In this document: piece by piece, positions 27,590 to 38,174 of the stretch
Layout of the letters: each line of letters opens with the position of its first letter
Numbering within the stretch: position 1 is the first letter of the stretch
From: GCA-003244245 sp963823755
GTDB taxonomy: Bacteria; Actinomycetota; Actinomycetes; Mycobacteriales; Pseudonocardiaceae
Assembly: GCA_963823755.1 (NCBI GenBank)
Contig: CAWGMP010000005.1
Coordinates: forward strand, 124,001 to 188,000
DNA length: 64,000 nucleotides
Reading direction: 5' to 3'
Made by a program: the position numbers and the translations under genes
Notes under the pieces: model-generated
Told to the model about the DNA's origin: nothing
The model's database searches: none
What the model saw: the letters and a program-made list of their open reading frames with translations, nothing else

Positions 27590-30565
27590 GTGAGCGAGCT
27601 GAAGCTAAAATTCGACGCAACGCTTGAGTACCAGCGCGAGGCTATCGACAGTGTCGTCGGGCTGTTCACCGGTCTCCCCGTCGTCGACGCCCAGTTCTCC
27701 CTGGCCTCACAATCGGCGTCGCAGCTCTCCTTCACCCCAGGCTGGCGTTTGATATCCTGATGGTGGACGACCCGTCCACGTTCGGTGATCTGGTCCTGGC
27801 CAACCTGCGCTCGATTCAAAAGCGCAACGGGATCCCAATAAGCACCGAGCTCGCCGGGATGAACTTCTCCGTGGAGATGGAGACCGGCACCGGAAAAGAC
27901 CTACGTCTACCTTCGCACGATCTTCGAACTGCGCAAGACCTACGGCTTCACGAAATTCGTCATCGTCGTGCCCAACATCGCTATCCGCGAGGGAGTCCTA
28001 GCAAGCATCACGCTGCTCCGGGATCATCTCACGGGCATGTACCTCGAACCATACGACGCGTCTGCGTATGACTCGAAATACCTCGGTCGAGTCCGCCAGT
28101 TCGCGACGGCGAACACGATCCAACTGCTGGTAATGAACATTCAGGCGTTCCAGAAGGACGTCGAGGAGGCCACCGACCTGCCGAAGGCCAACATCATCAA
28201 CCGGGTGCAGGATCGGATGTCCGGTCGCCGACCTATCGAGTTTATACAGCGCCACCCCACCGGTGGTGATCATCGACGAGCCACAGAATATGGAATCGGC
28301 CACAGCGTTGGCAGCGATCGAGAGGCTTGACCCGCTTGAACGCTGCGCTACTCGGCCACGCACAAGAACCCGTATAACCTGGTCTATCGGCTCGGACCGA
28401 TCGAGGCATACGACCTGAACCTTGTAAAGAGAATCGAGGTCGCCAGCGTCGTCGGGGACGACAACTTCAACGCCGCGTTCGCTCCATTGCTCCAGGTCGA
28501 TGCACGAGAAGGCACGGGCGCAGGTCCAGATCAACCACGGGGTTGGCACCGCAGCCAAGCAGAAGAAGGTTTGGGTCAAGCGAGGCGTCGACCTGTCAGT
28601 GGCGTCCGGCGGTCGGCAGGAGTACGCGAACGGCTACATCGTCGACGACATCTCGTTCCGTCCGGGCGCCGAGGCCATTGAGTTCACCAATGGCGAGGAC
28701 GTCACCTTCGGCCAAGCCCCAGCTCTCGTTCGACGAGGACGTGCGGCGAGCCCAGGTCATCGAGACCGTCCGACAACACCTCGACAAGGAACGCAGCCTA
28801 GCTCCGCGAGGGGTAAAGGTTCTCTCATTGTTCTTCATCGACAAAGTGGCCAACTACCGCGCCACCGATGACGACGGCAATCCCGCGCTCGGTCCGATCG
28901 GGGCTGTGGTTCGAGGAGGCCTACACCGAACTGGCGGCCCAACCCCGGTACGCGGCACTGAACCTCCCCCCGGTCCACCAGGTGCACGATGGGTACTTCA
29001 GCGTCGACAACAAGGGCACATACAAGGATACCCGCGGCGCAGGCGAAGCGGACAGCCCAACCTACGACCTGATCATGCGTGACAAGGAACGGCTCCTCTC
29101 TGCTGAAGAGCCCCTGCGCCTTATCTTCAGCCACTCGGCGTTGCGGGAAGGTTGGGACAACCCAAACGTGTTCCAAATTTGTACGCTGAATGACTCCAAG
29201 TCGACGGACCGCAAGCGGCAGGAGATCGGTCGTGGGCTTCGCCTGCCCGTGAATCAGGGCAGGTAGCCGGATCGACGACCCGCAGATCAATCGCCTCACC
29301 ATCATTGCCAACGAAGCTTACGACCAGTTCGCCCGGACACTCCAAGCTGAGTACGAGGAGGACACCGGTCAGCGCTTTCGGTATCGTCCCCAAGGATGCG
29401 TTCGCAAAGCTCGCGCTGCCATCAACGCCGGGCGGACCGCCTCGCGCTGTGATCGGGCAAGAGATCTCCGGTGACGTTTGGGAGCACCTCCAGGTGGAAG
29501 GGTTACCTCGACGCGAGAGGGGCCGTCCTCTCGAAATTCAATCCCGGGGCCGAGAACTTCGAACTCGTCGTCCCGACCGGCTTTGAGCACCTTCAAGCGC
29601 AGATCACCGATGTCATCTCAAAGTACGTGTTCACCAACCGGGTCATCAACGACAAGACACGACAGAAAATCCGCTTCCGCAAACAAGTCACCCTCGATCC
29701 GGACTTTAAGGCGTTGTGGGACAAGATCAGCCAGCGAACCAAATACCGCGTCTCGCTCTCAACTAACGATCTCGTCATCGCGGCAGCGGGGGCTATCGCG
29801 GCAGCCAAGCCAATCGAGCCGGCCAAGGTCCGGGTGCGGACCGTAGAGATCGAGCACAGCGCAGCAGGGCTCGGCGCGAACAAGGTCGTCGACCAGCGCG
29901 ACTACGACACTACTCGGCCCGCTTTGGTGCCCGACATCCTCGCCGATCTCCAGAACGAGACCGACCTCACACGCTCCACACTCGTGCAGATCATGATCAA
30001 GTCTGGACGCCTCGCCGATCTCAGCATCAATCCGCAGGCGTTCATCGCGCTTGTTATTAGCAAGATCAACTCTGCCATGCACACCCAGATGGTCAACGGT
30101 CTCACCTACGCGCCCATCCCTGGGCTCAGTTGGGAGATGCGCCGCCTTGAGCCCAGCCTTGGGGAGGATGTTAAGCGCTACGCTGCGAGGCTCTACCGCG
30201 TCCAGAATGAAGGCAAGACCCCGTTTGACCACGTTGAGATTGAATCAGAGGTTGAGCGGCGCTTCGCCCAAGGCCTCGATGACAACAGGAGAGTCAAGTT
30301 CTTCATAAAGCTCCCAGCGTGGTTCACTGTGGACACACCGCTCGGCCCGTACAATCCCGACTGGGCGATCGTCGTCGAGAACGCTCACTGCGTATACCTG
30401 GTTCGTGAGACGAAGGGCACGCTCGACGCTGATCAGCGCCGCCATGAGGAAAACGTGAAGGTCGAATGCGCTCGGCTGCATTTCGGCGCGATCGGCGTTG
30501 ATTATGCAGTGGCGACAAGCGTCACCGAGATGATCAGCGAGCTGTCTCACGTAGGGCGGGGCTGA
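27590..30565 (+). pseudogene. res: Type III restriction enzyme subunit (Res), heavily disrupted
   Basis: About 990 residues over several frames. Start KLKFDATLEYQREAIDSVVG, helicase motif I METGTGKTYVYLRT (one extra A near 27898 breaks it), motif II as VVIIDEPQNM, later SHSALREGWDNPNVFQICTL and a motif VI-like QEIGRGLRLPV. The intact final frame (29471-30565) ends in a PD-(D/E)xK nuclease: YNPDWAIVVE and YLVRETKGT. With Mod it would form an ATP-dependent restriction complex. Further breaks near 27740, 28240, 28340, 28500, 28715, 28900, 29260 and 29375. Neither subunit can be made whole as written. Confidence 0.9.
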
Positions 30566-30648
30566 CGAGCTGGGCGACCGAAGTCGGTGACCCACGCTGG
30601 CTGGGACCGGCCGGCCGCCGGGAGCGGGCTGCACGGGGGGGATGGGGC

Positions 30649-30865
30649 TCAACCGGCGGCCGGCCGGAGCTTATCGAGGAGGATGCCGATCGTGGCGTGG
30701 TGCTCGCCGACCAGGTGCTCGATGCCCTCGGAGTGCGCCGTGGGTCGGCTGGTCGCAAGTGCCGTGGTGGTCGCAGAGCCGGCATCACCAAGCCACGGTG
30801 TCCACGGACGCCATCGCGTCAATGCTGATCACCTCGGTTGCGGGCAGGCAGAGAGTCACGGTCAT
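30649..30865 (-). pseudogene. Small unknown gene 4 of a four-gene cluster, one frameshift
   Basis: ATG 30865 overlaps the proposed stop of gene 3 (ATGA). It reads MTVTLCLPATEVISIDAMAS VDTVA, then continues one frame over as LGDAGSATTTALATSRPTAH and ends GILLDKLRPAAG at 30649; in the written frame it stops after 26 residues. About 70 residues if repaired. No family recognised. Confidence 0.45.
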
Positions 30866-31336
30866 GGTGTTGTTCCTTGCCTGAGCGTCGGGTAACCTCG
30901 GTGCGCAGGGTGGCCATCAGGGCGGCCGTGCGCAGCTGCGGTGTGGGCAGCAAACCCAGGATGGACAGGGCGGGGTTGACCGTTGTGGTTGCCCAGTGCA
31001 TGCCACACGCCGTGCACATCGCCGCGTCGACTGTCAGTGCGGTGGCGGTGATCCGCTGCACGCCGTGGGTGGCGCCACAGCCGGGGCAGGTGTCGGCTTC
31101 AGTGGTGTCCAGCGACACGACCCAGCCGAACCCATTGTTCCGGAGCCTGACACAGTGCAGGTGTAGTTCGAGGTAGACGTGCTCGTCGTCCGCCGGATCG
31201 AGGAGCCGGCTCTCGCACTGCACCTCCTCGTCCTCCAGCGCGTGGGACCTTGCTGGTGAACACGGATTCCCTCGTCGGTCACATAGCAGTGCTGCGGGTG
31301 ACACCACGCCGGATGCTTGACCTCAGCGGTGCTCAC
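30862..31336 (-). pseudogene. Zinc-binding small protein (gene 3 of cluster), frameshifted
   Basis: Start MSTAEVKHPAWCHPQHCYVT (ATG 31336 overlapping the gene 2 stop). Near 31245 the frame shifts, then it reads ESRLLDPADDEHVYLELHLH and NNGFGWVVSLDTTEADTCPG. The pairs CxxxxC near the start and CPGC/CTAC later look like metal ligands. The end is probably the TGA at 30862-30864 after a second shift near 30890. Proteins of this kind occur beside XRE regulators in actinomycetes; the function is unknown. Confidence 0.55.
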
Positions 31337-31551
31337 CGCGCCGCCACCAGGATCGCCTCAGCCACCTCGACGGCCTCCCCCTGGGTGAGGATGGTCGCGG
31401 TCACGGGGGTGGCGTCCAGGGTGATATGACCCGACGCACCACCTTGCCGTCCACGAGATCGGTGTCCCGCCACAGGATGATCGTGCGGGAGCGGCCCTCG
31501 GGGTCTTGACCGGTGATCACGAATCGATGGGATGGTCTTCAAGGGGTTCAT
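31333..31551 (-). pseudogene. Small unknown gene 2 of the cluster, two compensating frameshifts
   Basis: Starts MNPLKTIPS at ATG 31551 (overlapping gene 1's stop) and ends TLDATPVTATILTQGEAVEV plus AEAILVAAR. The written middle is basic nonsense, while the next frame gives a sensible VITGQDPEGRSRTIILWRDT, so two nearby indels appear to cancel. About 72 residues. Function unknown. Confidence 0.5.
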
Positions 31552-31817
31552 CGGGTGCCTCCGACGCGGTCGCTGCGGGGCTCATAGTGGTCGCGCGACT
31601 CTGTCCGGGCCAGGATCAACTCGACCAGGGCGAGGGTGTCGGCCTTGCCCAGCTTCACCCCGGCGGAGGCGCCCAGGCCATGAAACGACCATGAGCCGTC
31701 GGCTTCGTTGACCACCAGCAGCGTGCAGCGCTGATCGTTGTCGGTGCGGCGGCCTAACACCACCAACCGACCACGCCCGCAGGGCCGGTGCTGCTCTGTC
31801 TCAGGTACGTCGACCAC
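31548..31817 (-). CDS. Small unknown gene 1 of the cluster
   Basis: 89 residues from GTG 31817, apparently intact. Reads RGRLVVLGRRTDNDQRCTLL and EADGSWSFHGLGASAGVKLG, then a C-terminal helix ADTLALVELILARTES. The ATGA overlap with gene 2 ties the four genes into one translationally coupled unit downstream of the XRE-TPR gene. No family recognised. Confidence 0.55.
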   Translation of the reverse strand: MVDVPETEQHRPCGRGRLVVLGRRTDNDQRCTLLVVNEADGSWSFHGLGASAGVKLGKADTLALVELILARTESRDHYEPRSDRVGGTR

Positions 31818-31880
31818 GATGACGACCGTGAACGATCAGCAGAGGCGGGAGTCCAGCAAAACGGACGCCACCCGGGCCAA

Positions 31881-33072
31881 CTACACCGGCAGACCCGCCC
31901 GGAACGCGATCCTCCGCAGCTCATGCCCGGCAGGGGAGTCCCGGCGCGACCGTGTGAGCAACACGGCGATCACCTCGCGGGCGATCGGATCCCGGTACAC
32001 GTTGCGCGACGAGATCTTCTCCGCCCGCAGCAGCGCCCCCACCGCGTCGTCGCGGCGTCCCCGGATCCGGGTCAGCGCCCGACCATAGTTCACCCAGTAC
32101 CTGGCTGGCGTCCCCGGAGGGGATGCGACGCTGGGTGAGGCCCTCCGCGATGCGGCCGCACGCTCGAAATCGCCGGTCTCCAACGCTATGGCGGCCCGCC
32201 ACCGTCCCGTTTCCTGGGGACCGAACCCCATCCAGTAGGCGTTGCCCTGCCCGGTGCGCTCGGCGAGCTCGGCGGCATGATCGAACGGGTCACCGACGTC
32301 ACCGGGCCGGCCGGCGGCCGCAGCCAGAAACGACCGGCACAGCGCGAGCATGCCCGCAACCTGCATCGACTCCGGACTGTTCGTCGGCACGGTCACCGAG
32401 TCCAGCTCGGCCTGCGCGAGACCGAACTCGCCCGCGGAGAGCATCACGTGCAGCCCACCCCAGGTAGCGAGACCCAGCGCGGCCGGGGTGTCACGATGCT
32501 GGGCCGCCTGATGAACCAACAGCGCAGCCTGCTCCCGCAGATCCAGCAGCGCACCCGCGACCCGCAGCCACCCGAGGGTGGCTGACGTATGCAGCAGCAC
32601 CGCCAGCTCAAGCAGCTCGGCGACGTCCGCCCGGCAGCGATACTGGTGTGCAAATCCCGGGTCAGGCCCGGTAACGCCGCGCCGACCTCTCCGTCCGGCC
32701 GGCAGCTGAAGTGAGCGGCCAGCGTCGCCGCAACCCTGGCCCGCAGCGCGTCCAGCGGAACAAGCTGCCCCCCTGGCCGAACGCGGCCAACCGCCATCAG
32801 CGCGCCGCGCACCGCCTCCACCGCCGAGTCGGTCTCCCCGTTGGCTGGTGCCGGCACCGGCAGCCTTATGAGCTCGGACGGGGCAATCTGGAGCGCGTTG
32901 GCCAGGGCCACGACGTCGGAGACGCTGTCGAGCGCGATCTCCCCGCGCTCAATCTGCGACAGCTTCGACTTGCCCATCCCGGCCAGGCCGGCGACCACCC
33001 GCAGTGACTTCTTCCGGGCATCGCGGATCAGTCGCAAACGGGCGCCGATCGTGCGGGAATCCCAATGTCCAC
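31881..33072 (-). pseudogene. XRE regulator with TPR-like sensor domain, frameshifted
   Basis: N-terminal HTH: RTIGARLRLIRDARKKSLRV and GMGKSKLSQIERGEIALDSV. The remaining 300 or so residues form helical, TPR-like repeats (VAGALLDLREQAALLVHQAA, AELAERTGQGNAYWMG). Breaks near the start (about 33060), near 32640, and two compensating ones near 32150 and 32105. Actinomycete proteins of this layout often control small neighbouring operons; here the four-gene cluster follows on the same strand. The start is assigned to GTG 33072 tentatively. Confidence 0.7.
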
Positions 33073-33557
33073 CAGGCCTGGCCCTTCTCGGCAGGCAGGG
33101 ACGTGCCCCCGGCAGCGTGGAAGAGTGGGGGTGTTCCGCTGTCACGGTAGCGCGGACGCCTGCACGCGCCCACCTGCACGGGCCAGCGGCGGCCGACGTA
33201 CCCGGCGCCGACGCGCTGCGCGACTGGCTCGGCCGACTGAGGCAAAGCGGAACCCAGACCGGCACGCGCCGTGCTGCGCGAGCGAGGCGCCGAGCACGCC
33301 GTACGCGAGCTGACCGAATACCTGCGGCAGCTGACCGTCGGGCCGGAGAAACGAAACGGCGCCTGGTTAGCACCAGGAGCGCCGCATCGCGCTGGTGCCT
33401 ACGCCGGGTTGTGTCGACTCGGCGTAGGAACCATCCGCCACCAAGGATTTCACCAGCGGCGCAGGCGGGGTGGCAGGCCCGGGTTGGGGCGGCCTCGCTC
33501 GGTGGGTCGGGCTGAGTACGACTTGGACGCACGGTCCCACTGCTGTTGGCGGCCCTC
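33073..33557. other. Region between XRE-TPR and the iteron array
   Basis: 485 bp. On the plus strand a weak coding-like trace can be read across two frames (ARAHLHGPAAADVPGADALR at about 33170 and RERGAEHAVRELTEYLRQLT at about 33275), which could be a broken small gene divergent from the regulator. No start or family can be assigned. Otherwise nothing is recognised. Confidence 0.3.
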
Positions 33558-33903
33558 TGTTACAGAGTTGCCGGGAGGTTTTCGCGCGGGTCAGCGCTGG
33601 GTGGCGGGCCGATCCTGTTACGGAGTATTACGATCATGGGGCCGACTCTGAAATGGCCGTTTCCGCTGGTCAGGGCGGGTAAATCCCTCTTTTGCTACAA
33701 AGTTACAGAGTTTGGAGGAAAAGTATGTACTAGGTGTCAGGGCCACCCGTCCGAAAAGCTGCTACCCTTTCTCTCTATGAGAGAAGTTGCACCGGCCAAC
33801 TCTGTAACACCGTAACAAGCCCAGTTGTAGATCACTGCGAGCCGCTGGCCAGCGGGAATGGGGTCGCTGTCTGTTACGGAGTTGGCACCCCCACTCTGTA
33901 ACA
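33558..33903. repeat. Iteron-like array of TGTTAC(A/G)GAGTT, putative replication origin or operator array
   Basis: Copies on the plus strand at 33558-33569 (TGTTACAGAGTT), 33616-33627 (last base A), 33701-33712 (first base A) and 33872-33883 (TGTTACGGAGTT); on the minus strand at 33798-33809 and 33892-33903, plus a half copy at 33810-33817. The intervening DNA around 33680-33790 is unusually AT-rich for this genome. It lies at the 3' end of the primase-helicase gene, the usual neighbourhood of an origin in P4-type replicons. Confidence 0.72.
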
Positions 33904-36900
33904 GACAGCGTGGGACGAGCGGGCTCAGGCGCCGTGGTCGGCAAAGTCCTCGCTGAGCCGTTGCGCTTCGCCTTGTACGCCGCCTTGGCCGCTTTGATCC
34001 GCTCGTGGTGGGCGTCGCTCCATGCCAATCCGACCTGGACTCGCCTACTGCCGGGCTCGCCGATGTCTGGCCCTCCTCCCGGGGCATGCGCTCGACCTTT
34101 GAGGGGCGCCTCATCGCCGCGAGGGCCTCGCCGAACTTCCACTTGGTTTTGGGTCCTCCGCTGCCCGGCGCACCAGGCGACAAACTCTTTCCACGACCCG
34201 TCACCCCGATCCACTCCAGCTTGTTGTCGCTGGGCACGGTCTCGTCGGCTTTCCAGCGCTCGGAGAGGGTTATCGCCTGGAACATCACTTCGGCTTTGTC
34301 GATGCACTCCTGGGGCAGGTCGGTGAAAATTTCGCGGCGCTCGATGGCGTCCCGGTAGCCGTCTAGCGCCCAGTTGAGGATGCCCGAGTGTTCGACCTTG
34401 AGCTTCTGAGGCAGATCCTCGTCGCGCTCGGCCTTGGGGATCGTGTTCTAAACCAGATCGCGATGATCCGCTCCCGCAGGGCGGGGTCGGCCCCCTCGAC
34501 CTCAGGGTTCTTGTTGGCGGCCAGCACCGGTGTGAAGGCGGGGGGCCGGTCGTCGATGCTCTTGGCTTTGCCGTAGGTGTCGCGGGCTTGCTGACGATCG
34601 CCTCCGCAGAAGCGCTTCATGAGGTGAGCCGACAGCGGGACGCCACCGTCGTTGGACTCCGAGCAGTACTCCACCGGCGGCGCACGATGTGGAAAAGGCT
34701 GGCATTGTGGTCAGAGCCCCGGCGGCGCGGGCGCATGTCGACGAGCTTGAACGAGCCGCAGTAGGCCACCGCGGGCTCGGCTGGGTTGTCGAGCATCGCG
34801 GCGATGGTCTCGGCCAGCGTGGTCTTGCCCGCTCGCGTCCTTCCCGATGAACACGGGGAACTTGTGGCGACTGTTGTTGCCCAGCAGGGCGATCCCGGCG
34901 ATAGCCCGCACGAGCCGGCGCACCTTCGGGTCGGGTAGCCACCTCTCTAGGGCGGCCAAGAACAGCGGAGCCACGGCGTCGGGGTCGTAGTGAACGACGG
35001 CCTGCTGGGTGATCCGGTCCTCTCGGCGGAACGTGTCGTCGAAGGTGTGGCTGCCGTCGAGCTCCAGACGCAGCGTTCCATTGCCGACGTTGAGCAGCCA
35101 GGCGTCGGCGTCCCATTCCCCGGGGCGGATGGACAGTCGGGGGTGCGAGCTGGCGCTGGTGACGCACGCTTTGAGCGCCTTGTCCATGCGGGAGGACTGC
35201 GCCCACTTGACGTCGGCCTTGGCCGCTGCCAAGGCCGCTGCTGCGGCCACCTTCGCCGGGTCGTCGTCGCCCCGATTCACCACAGCGTCGTAGCGCTGTT
35301 GGGCTGGACGCAGCCGCAGAAGGGCCTCGGTGAGCATGTAGTCGGTCAGCCGCTCGGCGAGGTGACGCATCTGCGCGCCGGTGTCGTGCTCCCAGCGTTG
35401 CCCGGTCCAGGTGTAGGTGCGTTTTTCGTCGGGCACCCACGCGACGTCGTCTCCCCACACGGCGATGAATCGCCGGCCGTTACCGACGTCGTCGTTGGTG
35501 TAGGAGTCGTCACCGAATAGTTGCGGCAGCGGCCCTTCCCGTTTGGCTTCCAGCCGCAGAGGGCGTCCGGGCACCGTGGCGCGCGCGGGCGCGGCGGGCC
35601 GGGGGGTGGTGGCACCGTTGGCCCGAGTTGCGGGCATGTCCTGGCCGCCCGGGGGTTGATCACCGCTGTAGCCCGCGCGGTTGCGGCCGGGGCGGTCTGC
35701 GCCGTGCCACTCTCCCGACGCACCGTGGCGCGGGCGGCGATGGTGTCGTAACGGTCGGCGCCAACGAGGTCACGCACCTCATCGAGAGTGACACCCAGGC
35801 CCTCGCCTCTGGTTTCGAGGAGTTCGGTGATTTCCTCGTCGGTGAAGACGATGCCGCAGCGGCAGCCCCGGTCCTCCTCGGGCGTGGGGGCGGCGAGGAT
35901 GAGTCCGATCCCCCGTGCGTTGTGGATCATGCGCTGAACTTCGGCTTGCGCCTTGCGGACGGTGTCCCCCGGCGCGCGCTGGGTGGCGATATAGGCGTTG
36001 CCCAGCCGTTCCAGCGCGGTGGGAACGCCGGTGTGCCCGTTGTGCCCGGCCCGCAGCAGCCGTAGGACGCCGCTCAGGGTGGCCGCGTAGCGGTTGCCGC
36101 TGCCCGCACCTAGAGTGTCGATCCCCTTGGCGAGGGCGTTGGTGACGGCCTTGCACATTTGCGCCGGATCGTCGGGGTCTACTGGTAGTGCGTCGAGGAA
36201 CGCCCGCACCTCGGGGTCGCTGGCGGGCCGCCCGTTCTGCTGGCCCCGGTGGTCGGTGAGTTCGGCGACCAGCTCATGCGGCATGATCGTCGCCTCCTCC
36301 GGCCGGAACATGCCGTCGATGGGCTGACCGGCGCATTCCCCCCTCCGCGGGGCAGCGTTGCGGTAGGCCCGAACCGTGGTGCCGCCGCTGTCTTGGTTGA
36401 TGCTGGGCGGTGCGACCGCATACCGGTGAAACCATTGGACGAGCTCGACGTCGGGCTTGCGTTCGCGGACGAGCATCGTGCCGGCGAGGGCCAAGTAGGC
36501 GTATTTGCCAGAGACGCCCTCACCGCGTGAGGAGAGCTTGCACGTGGGCGGGAATTGCGCACCAGCAGCGGTCACGATCTCGGCAACGGTCTTGGCGCCG
36601 ATCTTGATCTTGTCACCTTTGACGTAGTCGTCGACGTCGAGGAACACCAAATCGTAGGCGATCCCGTCAACGATAACGTTGCGCTCAGCTCGCACAGCGA
36701 TGTTGCCCCGCGCCCCCGAGTAGCCCCGGCCCCGCCCAGTGCGGCCCTTGCGCAGGGTGGACGAGGCGAGCAGGTGCAGCTCGCTGGCGTCGCAGTCGAC
36801 GCCGTTATATCCAGTTAGGCTGCGCTTGAGCGGCAGCTCGTCCTTACCAAGTGGCGGGGACTTCTCACCCTCAGGCAGCCACAGCACGCCGGACCAGCCG

Positions 36901-37022
36901 AGTTTTCGCAGCGCGCCATAATTGTCAGCGAAAATCCCGCGGGGGGTGTCGTTGGGGATGTCGAGGTCCGCATCCAGCGGGATCCCGTCGTCGTAGTCGT
37001 CGTCCACCAGAGCGGCGCTCAT
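33762..37022 (-). pseudogene. Prim-pol / P4-D5-type primase-helicase, frameshifted
   Basis: N-terminal primase-polymerase: GVDCDASELHLLASSTLRKG, metal-site VFLDVDDY, then KYAYLALAGTMLVRERKPDV. After a break near 35600 the D5_N/SF3 helicase part follows: DADAWLLNVGNGTLRLELDG, KVRRLVRAIAGIALLGNNSR and Walker A GKDASGKTT, broken by an indel near 34835. More pieces: SESNDGGVPLSAHLMKRFCG, PALRERIIAIWF and SERWKADETVPSDNKLEWIG, with breaks near 34690, 34450, 34390 and 34110. The family unwinds and primes at a replicon's own origin (phage P4 alpha, satellites, integrative elements). The 3' end is uncertain and overlaps the iterons. Start ATG 37022 overlaps the upstream small gene (ATGA). Confidence 0.85.
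33865..33910. repeat. 18-bp inverted repeat containing two iterons
   Basis: Arms 33865-33882 and 33893-33910 match at 17 of 18 positions (CGCTGTCTGTTAC(G/A)GAGT), with a 10-base loop. It may be part of an origin, or a bidirectional terminator between the primase and the array; there is no T-run. Confidence 0.7.
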
Positions 37023-37204
37023 CTGGCGCCCCCGCGCGCTCCGGCCAGTTGGTCATGCAGGGCGTCGAGGACGCGTTCGCCGGAGCCGTAGGCCGCGCCC
37101 CAGCTGCACTGTTCGGCGGGTATTGGGATGTTTCGGGCATCCGCGTAGAACGGGATAGCTCCGAGAGGCTCGGAGCTTCTACCAGTCGTATAGCTGTGCT
37201 TCAA
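37019..37204 (-). CDS. Small protein coupled to the primase gene
   Basis: Up to 61 residues, including SEPLGAIPFYADARNIPIPA and GSGERVLDALHDQLAGARGG. The stop overlaps the primase ATG (ATGA), which supports real translation. The start is uncertain. No family recognised; such small genes before replication proteins are common in actinomycete integrative elements. Confidence 0.45.
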   Translation of the reverse strand: MKHSYTTGRSSEPLGAIPFYADARNIPIPAEQCSWGAAYGSGERVLDALHDQLAGARGGAR

Positions 37205-37304
37205 TTAACTCGGTCCCAACCCACGGGCCGTTGGTTGAACCGGCCTCCGCCCGTGGTGGTAGAGCGCGCCCCGTCGAAGTCCAAGCCGGCGGGGGTTTGC
37301 GCGC

Positions 37305-37580
37305 TTACGGGCGGGTAGCGGAGGCTGTTTCCGGGCACAGCAGTGAGGCGAGCGCTGCTCGTTGCTCGCCGGTCAGTGGTGGCGCGGCGTCGACTACTTC
37401 GCGAATGTGAGCGGCGAGGCGTTCGGCGACGAAGTCACGCCGTGCGTCGACGGTGTCGGGATGGCCGGGACCGAACCGGGCAGTGCGGGAAGCCAAGGTG
37501 GCGCGGGCACGGGCCAGGTGGGGATTTGTCGCGGTGACGGGGGGCACGAGTTGCCTCCGGGCAGCCTGGTGCGTCACCAC
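37305..37580 (-). CDS. Hypothetical protein
   Basis: 91 residues, intact, starting near 37580. Helical, Arg/Ala-rich: NPHLARARATLASRTARFGP, VDARRDFVAERLAAHIREVV and PPLTGEQRAALASLL. I recall similar short proteins with the pattern LT-x-EQR-x-x-LA-x-LL in actinomycete prophage and integrative-element clusters; the function is unknown. A 200-bp gap separates it from the gene at 37785. Confidence 0.5.
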   Translation of the reverse strand: MVTHQAARRQLVPPVTATNPHLARARATLASRTARFGPGHPDTVDARRDFVAERLAAHIREVVDAAPPLTGEQRAALASLLCPETASATRP

Positions 37581-37784
37581 TCCGGGGCCTCCAGGGGCCC
37601 GTCGGGTGCTACCCGGCCGCTATGTCCGACCGCACAACAGGGGCCATCCTATGTCTAACGGAGGAAGGCACCTGGCCCGACACGCGATGATGCTGCCTGA
37701 TCCGAAAATCAAGCCCAGAACGGGCCACCCACCAGGGTGATCGAGGACTAAATCGTGAAGACGTCGGGACGCAACACGCCGCGC

Positions 37785-38174
37785 TCAGTTGCAGGGCAGA
37801 TAGGAGAGGTCGACGCGCTCCTCGCCACGCTCCACTAGGGCATCAAGACCCCGGTAAAACCGTTCACCCTGGAAGTGGTAGCGCCGATGGCACCGCTGAC
37901 ACACGACTTCGGTGCCGTGCCGCGTGTGCCGCACACCGCCGCGGTGGCGGCTATCTAACTTGCCGTCGCGCTTAATCAGCTTGCTGTCTGGGGCGACACC
38001 CATGTTTAGCAGCTCGCTCAGGTTTCCGTCGTGCGCTGCCTTGGAGGAGGCCCAGTACTCCGACCAGTGTCCACCCGGTCCACCGGCGCGCGCCATCAGT
38101 TCGATCATGCACTCGCGGTGTTGTCCCCGATCGGTGCAGATTAGGGGCATCGTGGCGTCGGGATCGTGGTTCAT
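37785..38174 (-). CDS. Zinc-finger-like protein following the integrase
   Basis: 129 residues from ATG 38174, which overlaps the integrase stop as ATGA. Cysteine-histidine features are LICTDRGQHREC at the start and VCQRCHRRYHF later, suggesting metal binding; the middle is GHWSEYWASSKAAHDGNLSE. It could be a recombination directionality factor or a nuclease-like protein, but no catalytic pattern is clear. It is intact, like the integrase. Confidence 0.55.
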   Translation of the reverse strand: MNHDPDATMPLICTDRGQHRECMIELMARAGGPGGHWSEYWASSKAAHDGNLSELLNMGVAPDSKLIKRDGKLDSRHRGGVRHTRHGTEVVCQRCHRRYHFQGERFYRGLDALVERGEERVDLSYLPCN

